NCBI RefSeq assembly: GCF_002797975.1
Contig: NZ_PGET01000001.1
Span: forward strand, 4,452,001 to 4,516,000
Length of the DNA: 64,000 bases
Reading direction: 5' to 3'
Origin: [Clostridium] celerecrescens 18A
Lineage (GTDB): Bacteria > Bacillota > Clostridia > Lachnospirales > Lachnospiraceae
The notes below the pieces were generated by a model. The model had not been told where the DNA came from. It ran no database searches and saw nothing but the letters and a program-made list of their open reading frames with translations. Below, piece after piece: positions 42,762 to 51,977 of this stretch. Each line of letters starts with the position of its first letter. Positions within the stretch are counted from its first letter, which is position 1. A program made the position numbers and the translations under genes.

Positions 42762-44151
42762 AGAGACAGTAATAAGAGGTGCAAAGATAGAACTTGCTAG
42801 GCGTGAGTTCTTTTTTTATTGCAATCTGAAAGCACCGGATTTCTACAAAGAGGATCGTAAGTACTTAGTAGAGCTTTGTAATGACTTCCAGGACTTTATA
42901 CAGTCTGACGATGAAGTGATGATTGTAAATGAGCCACCAAGGCACGGTAAAAGCCGAACGGCGGGTCTATTGGTGGAATGGGTACTTGGAAATGACCAGT
43001 CACAGAAGATTATGACCGGATCATACAATGAAACACTTTCCACAATGTTCTCCAAAAACGTCCGTAATGATATCCAGGAAGTAAAAGCTGATCAGAGTAA
43101 GATTGTCTTTTCAGACGTATTTCCAGGAGTGTGCATCAAGCAGGGCGATGGAGCTATGAACCTTTGGAGTCTTGAAGGAGGATACAATAACTATCTGGCC
43201 ACTTCACCCACTGGAACGGCCACAGGCTTTGGAGCGTCCCTTCTGATCATAGATGACCTAATCAAAAATGCAGAGGAAGCGAACAATGAGTTAACAAAAG
43301 AAAAACATTGGTCATGGTTCACTGATACCATGCTGTCCCGTCTAGAAGAGGGCGGTAAGATTATCATCATCATGACCAGATGGGCCAGCGACGATTTGGC
43401 AGGCCGGGCATTGGAGCATTTTAAGGAGGCAGGCGCTAAGGTTCGGCACATCTGCATGAAGGCCTTGTTGAATCCTGAAACACACGAGATGCTTTGCCCC
43501 GAGGTATTATCTTATAAATCCTATCAAGCCAAAATAAAGGCAATGGGAGCGGACATTGCCTCTGCAAACTATCAGCAGGAGCCAATTGACCTGAAAGGAA
43601 AACTGTATACCAGCTTTAAAACCTATAGTGGAGAGTTACCGGAGTTTAAAGAGATCCGGAATTACACCGATACGGCTGATACCGGCGAAGATTATCTTTG
43701 CAGTATTGATTATGGAGTTACCTTTGCAAACGAAGCTTATGTCCTAGATGTTCTTTATACCAAAGAGCCTATGGAAGTAACGGAGCCGGCAACTGCAAAA
43801 ATGCTTTATGAAGATGGAGTGGATGTTTCCAAGATAGAGTCAAATAACGGCGGCCGCAGTTTTGCCCGTAATGTGGAACGAATCCTTCAGGAGAAATTTG
43901 ATAGTAATCATACAACGATCAAATGGTTCCATCAAAGTAAGAATAAGCAGGCCAGGATATACTCGAATTCCTCATGGGTTATGCAGCACATTTATTACCC
44001 AAAGGATTGGAAAAACCGCTGGCCGGAATATTACAATGCTATGAACCGGTACCAGAGAGAAGGCCAGAATAAGCATGATGATGCCCCTGATGCCACAACG
44101 GGCATTGCAGAAAACTGTGGTAAGAAATCAGGAATATCTATCTTTAAATAA
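42754..44151 (+). CDS. Terminase large subunit
   Basis: The 465-residue packaging motor has a Walker A-like EPPRHGKSRT near residue 67, Walker B LLIIDDLIKNAEEANNE near 164 and a C-terminal RNase H-like nuclease with the acidic CSIDYGVTFAN near 325 and DAPDATTG near the end. It is coupled to the small subunit and precedes the portal gene. Confidence 0.93.
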   Translation: MDRETVIRGAKIELARREFFFYCNLKAPDFYKEDRKYLVELCNDFQDFIQSDDEVMIVNEPPRHGKSRTAGLLVEWVLGNDQSQKIMTGSYNETLSTMFSKNVRNDIQEVKADQSKIVFSDVFPGVCIKQGDGAMNLWSLEGGYNNYLATSPTGTATGFGASLLIIDDLIKNAEEANNELTKEKHWSWFTDTMLSRLEEGGKIIIIMTRWASDDLAGRALEHFKEAGAKVRHICMKALLNPETHEMLCPEVLSYKSYQAKIKAMGADIASANYQQEPIDLKGKLYTSFKTYSGELPEFKEIRNYTDTADTGEDYLCSIDYGVTFANEAYVLDVLYTKEPMEVTEPATAKMLYEDGVDVSKIESNNGGRSFARNVERILQEKFDSNHTTIKWFHQSKNKQARIYSNSSWVMQHIYYPKDWKNRWPEYYNAMNRYQREGQNKHDDAPDATTGIAENCGKKSGISIFK

Positions 44152-44165
44152 GGCAGGTGAGAAAA

Positions 44166-45596
44166 ATGAATGATGAAAAGCCCAATATTGATGTAGTGAA
44201 AGAACTAATTAAGAACCGGGCCAGCTGGCACCGGCAGCATGTGAAGCGCTGTCAGGAGGCAGATCGGTATTACAGGAACGAAAACGATATATTGAAGCGT
44301 GGAGTGAGGGGACAAGATTCCGGGCCACTCCGAAGTGCTGATAATCGAATTCCTCGTAACTTTCACGGCCTCCTGGTGAATCAAAAGGCGGCCTATATGT
44401 TTGCTGCACCTCCGTTGTTTGATATTGGTAAAGAGGAAGTGAACAAGCGGATTGCAGACGTATTGGGAGATTATTATCCAAAGATATGTAAGGATCTATG
44501 TGTTAACGCCTCTAATCACGAATGTGCCTGGATCCACTACTGGAAAGATGAAGGTGGAAACTTCTGCTATGGTGTTGTGGATTCGGAACAGATCATTCCC
44601 ATTTACTGTAGTGATTTGGATCGGGCGTTGATTGCCGTGTTAAGGACTTACAAAGATATTGATTTTGCATCAGGCAAGGAAATCACTATCTGGGAATACT
44701 GGGATAATGAAAGATGCTACAGCTATTACCGTACAAGCAGCGCCATTTCCACTGCCGGGCTTTCGGAATATAATGTTTTCCCGGGTCTTTCAGAAGATGA
44801 AGCTACTGAAAAGGGAAATATCTTTAATCATGGTTGGGGAGAGGTTCCCTTTGTTTCTTTTTACAACAACAACATATCCACCAATGACCTGGTGAACATC
44901 AAACCGCTGGTAGATGCCTATGACAAGGTATTCACCGGCTTTTTAAATGACCTGGAGGACATCCAAGAAGTTATTTTTATTCTTACCAATTACGGCGGCG
45001 AGGATAAAAAGGAGTTCATTGACGATCTTAAAAAGTATAAGATGATCAAGCTTGATGATGATGGGGACGATGGAAGTAAAACAGGTGTGGAGACTCTGAC
45101 GATCAGTATCCCGATTGAAGCTAGGGAGAAGTTTCTGGAAATGACCAGGAAGGCGATTTTTGAGCAGGGACAGGGCGTGGATCCGGACCCGCAGAAGTTC
45201 GGTAATGCATCGGGGGAAGCACTGAAGTACTTATACTCTCTCTTGGAGCTGAAAGCCGGTCTTATGGAGACTGAGTTCAAACTGGGATTTGGACGGCTAG
45301 TTCGGGCTATCTGTAAGTACCTTGTTGCTGAATGTGGTCAGATCATACAGACCTGGACCCGGTCCGCAATAAGGAGTGATTCTGAGCTTGCTGATATATG
45401 TGAGAAGAGCGTAGGCGTGGTATCCAATAAGACAATCCTTAAAAACCATCCGTTTGTAGAAAATGCTGATGAGGAAGAGAAGCAGCTGGAGAAAGAAAAA
45501 ATGAAGGCCGCAGAGGAAACTGACGAATACCGAAGGGCATTTCAGAAGCAGGCAGAGGGAGACCAAGGCGGTGAAATAGATGGCGAAGAAGAATAG
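44166..45596 (+). CDS. Phage portal protein, SPP1 gp6-like
   Basis: The 476-residue protein has the features of SPP1-type portals: RYYRNENDILKR and DNRIPRNFHGLLVNQKAAYMFA near the N-terminus, YDKVFTGFLNDLEDIQEVIF in the middle, SGEALKYLYSLLELKAG and an acidic, Gln/Lys-rich tail. GGCAGGTGAG suits ATG 44166 rather than the upstream GTG. It overlaps the head morphogenesis gene by 17 bases. Confidence 0.9.
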   Translation: MNDEKPNIDVVKELIKNRASWHRQHVKRCQEADRYYRNENDILKRGVRGQDSGPLRSADNRIPRNFHGLLVNQKAAYMFAAPPLFDIGKEEVNKRIADVLGDYYPKICKDLCVNASNHECAWIHYWKDEGGNFCYGVVDSEQIIPIYCSDLDRALIAVLRTYKDIDFASGKEITIWEYWDNERCYSYYRTSSAISTAGLSEYNVFPGLSEDEATEKGNIFNHGWGEVPFVSFYNNNISTNDLVNIKPLVDAYDKVFTGFLNDLEDIQEVIFILTNYGGEDKKEFIDDLKKYKMIKLDDDGDDGSKTGVETLTISIPIEAREKFLEMTRKAIFEQGQGVDPDPQKFGNASGEALKYLYSLLELKAGLMETEFKLGFGRLVRAICKYLVAECGQIIQTWTRSAIRSDSELADICEKSVGVVSNKTILKNHPFVENADEEEKQLEKEKMKAAEETDEYRRAFQKQAEGDQGGEIDGEEE

Positions 45597-47190
45597 TTCT
45601 TACTGGAAAGAACGAATGGCAGCACTGGAAGATGAGCAGTACAGCCTAAGTGTGGCATACTACCGGGATCTGGAAAAGCAGTTTGATGAAGCCTCTAAGC
45701 TATTACAGATGGATATTGAACGCTGGTATAATCGACTGGCGGACAATAACGGAGTAAGCTATGCCAAAGCCAAGAAAATGCTTAAGGCCAGTGAACTGGA
45801 TGAATTTAAATGGACCGTTCAGCAATACATAAAAGCCGGGAAAGAGAATGCTGTTGATCAGCGCTGGTTAAAAGAATTAGAAAATGCTTCTGCCAGATAC
45901 CATATTTCTAGGCTTGAGGCTATGAAATTGCAGATCAGGCAGCACGCTGAACTTCTATCTACAACTTATGAGGGTGGCACGATTGGGTTTCTCCATAATG
46001 CATATACAGAAAATTATTACCATACCGCCTTTGAAATAGCCAAGGGAACAGGAGTGGGGAGTAATCTGACACGCTTGGACCCTAAGATAATAGACACGGT
46101 CATTCGTAAGCCATGGGCGCAGGACGGATCCAGCTTCTCAGATCGTATATGGACTAACAAAGAGAAGCTGGTTACTAAGTTGCATACAGAGCTTTCTCAG
46201 AGCATAATCCGGGGATCTGATCCGAAGAAGGCGATTCGGAACCTAACACAGGTGATGGATGTAAGTCGAAGTCAGGCGGGACGCTTAATCATGACGGAAT
46301 CCGCTGCCATAGCTTCCACGGCCCAGAAGGATTGCTTTAAAGAGCTAGGAGTAGAGCAGTATGAGATCTTGGCCACGCTGGACACCCATACCTCAGATAT
46401 ATGCCGGGATATGGATGAAAAAGTCTTTGATATGAAGGATTATGAAGTAGGAGTTACAGCGCCTCCTTTTCACCCTCATTGCAGGACAACAACAGTTCCC
46501 CATTTCGATGATGAGTTTTCAACCGTTGAGATGAGAGCTGCCAGAGATCCAGTTACAGGTAAGTCTATGGAAGTACCGGCCAGCATGACTTATAAGCAAT
46601 GGCATGAAGAGTTTGTGGAGAATGATCCTCAGGCGGCCTTACTGGAGAAGATGCAGAAGAATGAGGTGGCAGATAGAAATCAGTTTAAGGATTATAAGGC
46701 GGTTTTCGGAAAAGATATCCCTCAATCATTTGCAGAATTTCAGAATATGAAGTATACTAGAATTGAGGAATGGGAAAGGGTAAAATCAGAAAAACAAAGT
46801 CGTATCAATCAGATGGACTTCTCCCAGATGGGCGGATTAAAAGCAAGGCTTGGAAATAAAGAGGTTCGCTTATGGTATAAGTTACAGGATGAGAAAATAC
46901 CAGATATGGTTAATAAAACGCAGCCTTTAAAAGAACAGGCTGCACAAGCATTTAGTCTTAGAAATGAACATAGAACTCAGGCAAGGGAACTCATGAAAGA
47001 TAAAAAAGCCCGTGAGGAGTTGGATAAAGCCCATAAGAATCCTTCGTTTGAACAGATAATGGAGCATAAAAAGAAAAAGTATGGCCTGACAGATGAAGAA
47101 GCCTACCAGGATATCATTCGTAGTAGCGCTACAACAAATAAAAAGTATGACCGTATTGCAGGAGTAGAAGGGGAGGAGGAAAAGAGATGA
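45580..47190 (+). CDS. Minor head protein, SPP1 gp7 / Mu gpF-like
   Basis: The 536-residue protein has a helical N-terminal half. The Phage_Mu_F domain is near residues 200-310, ending in the hallmark TLDTHTSDICRDMD and APPFHPHCRTT. The last 200 residues are an added charged helical region. It is injected or built into the procapsid at the portal. It overlaps the next gene by 4 bases. Confidence 0.9.
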   Translation: MAKKNSSYWKERMAALEDEQYSLSVAYYRDLEKQFDEASKLLQMDIERWYNRLADNNGVSYAKAKKMLKASELDEFKWTVQQYIKAGKENAVDQRWLKELENASARYHISRLEAMKLQIRQHAELLSTTYEGGTIGFLHNAYTENYYHTAFEIAKGTGVGSNLTRLDPKIIDTVIRKPWAQDGSSFSDRIWTNKEKLVTKLHTELSQSIIRGSDPKKAIRNLTQVMDVSRSQAGRLIMTESAAIASTAQKDCFKELGVEQYEILATLDTHTSDICRDMDEKVFDMKDYEVGVTAPPFHPHCRTTTVPHFDDEFSTVEMRAARDPVTGKSMEVPASMTYKQWHEEFVENDPQAALLEKMQKNEVADRNQFKDYKAVFGKDIPQSFAEFQNMKYTRIEEWERVKSEKQSRINQMDFSQMGGLKARLGNKEVRLWYKLQDEKIPDMVNKTQPLKEQAAQAFSLRNEHRTQARELMKDKKAREELDKAHKNPSFEQIMEHKKKKYGLTDEEAYQDIIRSSATTNKKYDRIAGVEGEEEKR

Positions 47191-47477
47191 GGACTTACCA
47201 GATGAATGGAAAGCCGGAAATTTTGGAATTTACAAACTATGAGAGAATGGATGAAGAAAAGCTCTTTTCTAACGTATACGAAAGATTGAAGGAGAATTCG
47301 GATATTAGCATAGGCGAAAAGCAGACCGGACCTTCTGAAGACTTCTATGAATGCACCTTTTCAGGATCGCCTTTCATACTGTTTTTTGATATTGATTATG
47401 GTCCAAGTGTATATGCGGAAAGCCCAGAAGTTATGCAAGAATTGATACATTATTTTGAGTTACCAACAAATATCTAG
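47187..47477 (+). CDS. Phage hypothetical protein
   Basis: The 96-residue acidic protein is coupled to the minor head gene by a 4-base overlap. It has alternating strands and helices (SEDFYECTFSGSPFILFFDID) with no recognised domain. Its A+T-rich codon use resembles other accessory genes here. Confidence 0.6.
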   Translation: MRTYQMNGKPEILEFTNYERMDEEKLFSNVYERLKENSDISIGEKQTGPSEDFYECTFSGSPFILFFDIDYGPSVYAESPEVMQELIHYFELPTNI

Positions 47478-47497
47478 AAGGTGAAAAACAAATAAGT

Positions 47498-47740
47498 GTG
47501 ACATATTATCACATCAAGGATTTAAATCTATTGGGAAAAGAAGAAGATTACGTTCCGTATTTGTATAAGCCGGGCGAAGGTTGGATTGCGGATAATGATA
47601 ATGTCTTGATGGATCGGTTTATGGGATATGATGATTCAGAGCCAGCCGATTCGCCATACAAGATTGGGAACACAAGCATTATGGATCTTGTGGAAGAAAT
47701 AAGGGAAAAGGAAGTGGAGAAGTTCATAGAAAATTTGTAG
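47498..47740 (+). CDS. Phage hypothetical protein
   Basis: The 80-residue acidic protein starts at GTG with a distant GAAGGTGA. It is followed at once by a terminator. This gene and its neighbour sit between minor head and scaffold genes and are not obviously structural. Confidence 0.55.
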   Translation: MTYYHIKDLNLLGKEEDYVPYLYKPGEGWIADNDNVLMDRFMGYDDSEPADSPYKIGNTSIMDLVEEIREKEVEKFIENL

Positions 47741-47776
47741 ATACCACCAGTTAGAAATGACCGGTGGTATTTTTAT
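47741..47776 (+). terminator. Intrinsic terminator within the late region
   Basis: ATACCACC (47741-47748) pairs with GGTGGTAT (47763-47770), followed by TTTTAT. It would limit read-through from the head genes unless late transcription is antiterminated. Confidence 0.8.
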
Positions 47777-47783
47777 ATTCAAA

Positions 47784-47801
47784 AGTTGTGATATCGCAAC
47801 A
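47784..47801. promoter_or_regulatory. Imperfect palindrome resembling the integrase operator
   Basis: GTTGTGATATCGCAAC (47785-47800) matches the integrase-upstream palindrome GTTGTGATGTCACAAC at 14 of 16 positions. It lies just before the ribosome binding site of the frameshifted gene. Confidence 0.3.
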
Positions 47802-47815
47802 GGAAGGAGAACGGA

Positions 47816-48087
47816 ATGAAATATCGAAAGAAACCTGTGGTAATTGAGGCTTTTAAGTGGACAGGAGGACCCGATCAGGAAGAGGATCCGGTATGGATTG
47901 TGGAAGCCATCAAAAAAGGAGAGGTATTGTTTAGGAATATCGGAGGCCCTGATGTCCAGTGCTGCATTAACACATTGGAAGGGACAATTCCGCTTCTGTT
48001 GGTGACTACATCATCAAGGGCGTAAAAGGAGAGCTTTATCCTTGCAAGCCTGATATCTTCGAAGCTACTTATGAACCAGTAGAATAA
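47816..48087 (+). pseudogene. Frameshifted small phage protein
   Basis: The intact frame (MKYRKKPVVIEAFKWTGG...) stops at 48025 after an unrelated tail. One base appears missing near 47985-47990. Shifting there continues into [31 protein letters not shown], which ends at 48087 and is the expected C-terminus of this common family of about 90 residues. The function of the family is unknown. A sequencing error or recoding would also explain it. Confidence 0.75.
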
Positions 48088-48156
48088 TAGGAGGTGATTC
48101 GATTATCCCCCTCAGGGTGGCGGGGTGAAGCTACCTATTGAATGATACAGTTATCA

Positions 48157-48186
48157 AACGCGCAGGACTTCCTGGGCGTTATTTTA
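48157..48186 (+). terminator. Intrinsic terminator before the scaffold gene
   Basis: AACGCGCAGG and CCTGGGCGTT pair with one mismatch around a short loop, followed by ATTTTATT. Confidence 0.7.
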
Positions 48187-48207
48187 TTGCAAGGAAAGGA
48201 TGAGATC

Positions 48208-48825
48208 ATGAAAAAAGAAGAATTCATTGCACTTGGAATCAGTGAGGAGCAGGCAACAAAGGCGGCAGAAGCTTCTAAAAAGGAGCTGGAGTCCTATGTT
48301 CCGAAGGCGGATTATGATGCCGCTAATCAAGCAAAAGGACAACTAGAAAATGACATCAAGGACCGGGATAAACAGCTGGAGACCTTGAAAAAGAACAGTG
48401 GGGACAATGCAGGGCTACAAAAGCAGATTGAAACCCTACAGGCAGAAAACAAGGCAGCTAAGGAAAAAAACGAAGCAGACATGAAAGAACTGAAGCTTTC
48501 CACAGCTATTAAGGTAGCTCTCGCCGGTTCTGCCCATGATGTTGATATTGTCACCGGACTTGTGGATAAGACAAAACTGATACTGGCTGACGATGGCAAG
48601 GTATCCGGCCTGGAGGAGCAGATCAAGACCATAAAGGAATCCAAAACATTTTTGTTTAAAGAATCCGATCCGGGCAAAGGAGGTACTGGAAAAGAATCAG
48701 GTGCAGGAGGCTACAAACCCAGAGCTGGCAGTACTAACGAAAATGGTTTCGGGAAGGGAATTGCAGAGACCTTAAATAAGACTGCTGAGGCTGCAGAAAA
48801 TCCTTATGCCAAGGCATGGGGCTAA
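48208..48825 (+). CDS. Phage scaffolding protein, GP20-like
   Basis: The 205-residue protein is mostly a charged coiled coil (about residues 15-115, LENDIKDRDKQLETLKK). It then has IKVALAGSAHDVDIVTGLVD and a Gly/Ser/Lys-rich tail ending in ENPYAKAWG. The pattern and position just upstream of the capsid genes fit the minor structural GP20/scaffold family. AAAGGATGAG precedes the ATG. Confidence 0.85.
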   Translation: MKKEEFIALGISEEQATKAAEASKKELESYVPKADYDAANQAKGQLENDIKDRDKQLETLKKNSGDNAGLQKQIETLQAENKAAKEKNEADMKELKLSTAIKVALAGSAHDVDIVTGLVDKTKLILADDGKVSGLEEQIKTIKESKTFLFKESDPGKGGTGKESGAGGYKPRAGSTNENGFGKGIAETLNKTAEAAENPYAKAWG

Positions 48826-48850
48826 TAAAAAATGAAAGTGAGGAAATAAA

Positions 48851-49261
48851 ATGTTTTTATCAAAGAAAACCTTTGGGAATACCCCAGAATTTTTGAAAAG
48901 TGAAAGGTACCAAAACGTCAGCTGCACGGTAAGCGATGTCGGTGTTACAGCTGATGAGCATGGAAAGAAGTTAGTATCAGCGGGTACACTTCTGGACAAA
49001 GACGGAAAAGCGGTAAAGATTACAAGGAGCGGTTCCGCAGGGGCTTATATCTATACGCTGGCATCTGTCCCTGCTGGTATCCTGTTTGAGACCACTGAGG
49101 TTACACACGGCCCGCAGCCGGGTGCGCTAATGATTGATGGGTCTGTCAACACTGAGCGTCTACAGGGAGATTATGCCGTGGAAGCTGTGCCACAACTGAT
49201 AACAAAAATGCAATTTATCAAGTTTTTTGTTGATGGCGAATTACAGATTAAGGAGGGCTAA
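48851..49261 (+). CDS. Probable head decoration/fibre protein
   Basis: The 136-residue beta-rich protein lies between scaffold and major capsid genes, where decoration proteins usually are. It has a hydrophobic-polar alternating pattern (HGKKLVSAGTLLDKDGKAV) and ends three bases before the capsid gene. Family assignment is from position and composition. Confidence 0.65.
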   Translation: MFLSKKTFGNTPEFLKSERYQNVSCTVSDVGVTADEHGKKLVSAGTLLDKDGKAVKITRSGSAGAYIYTLASVPAGILFETTEVTHGPQPGALMIDGSVNTERLQGDYAVEAVPQLITKMQFIKFFVDGELQIKEG

Positions 49262-49264
49262 GAC

Positions 49265-50284
49265 ATGCCAAGAGTAGAAGAATTATTAACACCCAGGGAT
49301 CTGATTGATTACACAAAGGAACGTACCCAGGAAGCCTATATGGGGGAATATTTATTCCCGGAAGACAAAAAGGAGGCGCTGGAAATTGACATGGTAAAGG
49401 GCGCTAGCAACTTACCTGTATCCGCAAAGGTCCATGCTTTTGATACTGAGGCCGAGATCGGATCCAGAGAAGGCATCGAGGTATTCACTCAGGATCTGGC
49501 TCTGATCAAAAAGAAAATCAAGATTCCAGAGAAAACAATCATCGCTTTGGAAAGTCCTAGAAATGACCGGGAAGAGGAGGATATGATTAAGAATATTTTC
49601 CGTGATGTAGATAATCTGGTTGCTTCTGTCCGTACTCGTGTAGAGTGTATGAGAATGGAGGCCCTTTCCACTGGTAAGATCGTAATTAATGAAAATGGGG
49701 TCAAAGCCTCCATTGATTACGGAATGCCGGCAGAGCATAAGTCAAGTAAGACTTGGCTTTCCGGAAGTCCCACGATCCTGGAAGACATGGAAGAGATGGT
49801 GGAAACCATAGTGGATGATACCGGATTCACTCCTGTTAGAGCGTTGACTTCCAAGAAGAACCTAAGCGCCATCTTGCGTGATGAAAGGATCCGGGCAGCT
49901 GTGTTTGGTGTAAACAGTTCCAAGCTTTTGACCGTGGCAGAGCTTAACGCATTTCTTGCCCAGCAAAAGCTTCCTCAGATTGCTATTTACGATAAAAAGT
50001 ACCGTATTCAGGATACAAAAGGAAAATACAGTGCAAAACGTTTCCTTCCTGAAAATGCTTTTGTCATGATGCCCGAGGGTAAGATGGGAGATACCTTCTA
50101 CGGAGTGACTGCAGAGGAGTTAGAACTTAGAAGAAATTCTGATGTTGAAATTTCCGAGGTTGGGAAGATTATTGTCTGCCAGTACAATACCATTGATCCG
50201 GTGGCCAAGTGGATCAAGGCCGTGGCTACGGCGCTGCCTTCCTTCCCTTATGCCGATCAGGTATTTGTTGCTACCATTTCATAA
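49265..50284 (+). CDS. Major capsid protein, lambda gpE family
   Basis: The 339-residue protein matches the phage capsid E family. It has VEELLTPRDLIDYTKERTQ near the start, REGIEVFTQDLALIKKKIKI, the long helix region with VASVRTRVECMRMEALSTGK and a beta-rich C-terminus with RFLPENAFVMMPEG. It forms the HK97-fold shell. GGAGGGCTAAGAC precedes the ATG. Confidence 0.88.
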   Translation: MPRVEELLTPRDLIDYTKERTQEAYMGEYLFPEDKKEALEIDMVKGASNLPVSAKVHAFDTEAEIGSREGIEVFTQDLALIKKKIKIPEKTIIALESPRNDREEEDMIKNIFRDVDNLVASVRTRVECMRMEALSTGKIVINENGVKASIDYGMPAEHKSSKTWLSGSPTILEDMEEMVETIVDDTGFTPVRALTSKKNLSAILRDERIRAAVFGVNSSKLLTVAELNAFLAQQKLPQIAIYDKKYRIQDTKGKYSAKRFLPENAFVMMPEGKMGDTFYGVTAEELELRRNSDVEISEVGKIIVCQYNTIDPVAKWIKAVATALPSFPYADQVFVATIS

Positions 50285-50294
50285 GGAGGATTCT

Positions 50295-50630
50295 ATGGAA
50301 CTGGGAAGATTAAAAGAATTACTGGGGATATCGAAGGAAGATGTCTCCCAGGATCCCCAGCTTACATTTATCATGGAGGACGTGGAAGAAACGGTAAGGA
50401 ACTACTGCCATATCAAAAACGTACCAGTAGGGCTTGTAAATACCTGCTACCGCATGGCGATAGATTTATACAGGCATGAAGGGCTGGGAGAAGGAGAGGC
50501 GCCGATTACAGTCAGTTCTATATCGGAAGGGGATACCAAAACCAGCTTTTCCAGTGCGACCGGTACCTTACAGGGAAGTATCTTAAAAAGCTACAAGGCG
50601 CAGCTGAATCGATATCGAAAGACCGGGTGA
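50295..50630 (+). CDS. Head-tail connector protein, gp6-like
   Basis: The 111-residue product starts at an ATG with AAGGAGG upstream. It has the helical layout of HK97 gp6/SPP1 gp15-type connectors (LTFIMEDVEETVRNYC, VNTCYRMAIDLYRHEG). It joins the portal to the neck. Confidence 0.8.
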   Translation: MELGRLKELLGISKEDVSQDPQLTFIMEDVEETVRNYCHIKNVPVGLVNTCYRMAIDLYRHEGLGEGEAPITVSSISEGDTKTSFSSATGTLQGSILKSYKAQLNRYRKTG

Positions 50631-50635
50631 TAAAA

Positions 50636-51022
50636 ATGATTGCTGATGCAATGAAACAAGCCAGGAAGATACACCGAAAGGCTATTGAATCTACTTATGA
50701 CGGGACCTGTAATATCTATGAAAAGCAGCCATATAAGGATCCGGACACAAAAGTGACCAGCCAGAAGATGATGAAGGTGGTGGAAGATCGGTCCTGCCAC
50801 CTCTCTTTTTCAAATATCTCACCCGCGGATGAGACGGAGAGCATTTCTAGGCTCCGACAGGTGATCAAGCTATTTCTGGCACCAGAGATTGTGGTGAAGC
50901 CTGGAAGCAAAATAGAAGTTACTCAGGTTGGTCGTACCGAATTCTATTCTGGAAGTGGCAAGCCGGCTGTTTATTGCAGCCATCAGGAGATTGTACTGGA
51001 GCTGTGGAAGGAGAAAGCATAA
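50636..51022 (+). CDS. Phage neck / head closure protein
   Basis: The product has about 128 residues. It is a mixed beta protein whose C-terminus reads PAVYCSHQEIVLELWKE. Its place between the connector and the HK97 gp10-like gene marks it as the head-closure component. A GTG at 50627 overlapping the previous stop is an alternative start. Its stop overlaps the next ATG (TAATG). Confidence 0.65.
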   Translation: MIADAMKQARKIHRKAIESTYDGTCNIYEKQPYKDPDTKVTSQKMMKVVEDRSCHLSFSNISPADETESISRLRQVIKLFLAPEIVVKPGSKIEVTQVGRTEFYSGSGKPAVYCSHQEIVLELWKEKA

Positions 51023-51558
51023 TGTCTGGAGGAAAGTTTGATTTTAAAGAGATTAGACAGCTTCAAAATCAGATTGAGCAGCTAGATAAGGATAGGGATA
51101 AATTCTGTGAGGACTGCGCTAAGTATTTGGCGGCACGTTTGCTGGCGAAAGTTAAGAAGAGAACTCCTGTAGGCCAATATGATAAGCCTGTAACATTTAC
51201 TACTCCAGCGGGAAAAAAGGTTCATTTCACAACGAAAAGCGGTAAAGAGGTTGATTTTGTTACGAAAAACCCTAAAACTGTTACATTCACGCCGAAAACT
51301 GGCAAGCAGGGCGGTGTACTGCGTGCCGGATGGACAGTTGGTGAAGTGGTGAAAACCGATGAAGGCTATTCTATTGAAATTGTCAATCCTACGGAATATG
51401 CCTCCTACGTGGAGTACGGGCATAGAACTGCCAATCATAAAGGCTGGGTTCCGGGACAGTTCATGTTGACTATATCAGAACGGGAGCTGGAAGAACAGGC
51501 TCCCAAGATGATCGAGAAAAAGATATCCGATTTCTTAAAGGGGGCGTTTCATGTATAA
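51022..51558 (+). CDS. HK97 gp10-like tail completion protein with internal repeat
   Basis: The 178-residue protein follows the HK97 gp10 pattern: LLAKVKKRTPVGQYD, then GVLRAGWTVGEVV, and NPTEYASYVEYGHRT near residue 130. Between TPVGQYD and the Gly-Gly-x-Leu-Arg motif it carries an insertion of four 10-residue repeats of the form V-x-F-x-T-x-x-x-K (about residues 57-96). It is translationally coupled at both ends. Confidence 0.85.
   Translation: MSGGKFDFKEIRQLQNQIEQLDKDRDKFCEDCAKYLAARLLAKVKKRTPVGQYDKPVTFTTPAGKKVHFTTKSGKEVDFVTKNPKTVTFTPKTGKQGGVLRAGWTVGEVVKTDEGYSIEIVNPTEYASYVEYGHRTANHKGWVPGQFMLTISERELEEQAPKMIEKKISDFLKGAFHV
51190..51309 (+). repeat. Four in-frame 30-bp repeats within the gp10-like gene
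   Basis: Four consecutive 30-base units encode VTFTTPAGKK, VHFTTKSGKE, VDFVTKNPKT and VTFTPKTGKQ. The units are diverged in DNA but regular in protein. Confidence 0.85.
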
Positions 51559-51964
51559 CGACATCATGGACGCGGTAACCAGAAAGCTTGATACACTCTT
51601 TCCGGAAATCACCGTCTATACCAGTGGGGTGGAACAGGGATTAATTGAACCCTGTTTTTTTGTTGGCTTTTTGGAACCATCGGAAAAGCCACTTCTTGGC
51701 CATCGGTATTTCCGCAGCACAGGAATGTATGTCCAATATATGCCAGGAGAGATGGAGCAGCCTGTCAGGGAGTTGAACCGGGTGCTTGATATATTGATGG
51801 AATCCATGGAATATCTTTCTCTGGCTGACGGCTCTCTGACGCGGGGAACAAGACGAAGCGGAGTATCAAGAGATGGAGTGCTGTCCTTCTTTGTAAATTA
51901 CGACCGGTTCGGGCTACGGTCTGGAAAAATGGAAGAGTCTATGGAGGATTTCACAGTAAAATGA
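51551..51964 (+). CDS. Phage tail terminator-family protein (DUF6838-like)
   Basis: The 137-residue protein overlaps the gp10-like gene by 8 bases. It has the compact alpha/beta pattern of tail terminators (YNDIMDAVTRKLDTLFP, FFVGFLEPSEKPLLGHRY, LSFFVNYDRFG). It would cap the tail tube at the neck. The DUF6838 assignment rests on pattern and position. Confidence 0.72.
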   Translation: MYNDIMDAVTRKLDTLFPEITVYTSGVEQGLIEPCFFVGFLEPSEKPLLGHRYFRSTGMYVQYMPGEMEQPVRELNRVLDILMESMEYLSLADGSLTRGTRRSGVSRDGVLSFFVNYDRFGLRSGKMEESMEDFTVK

Positions 51965-51977
51965 AAGGAGTAAGGTT

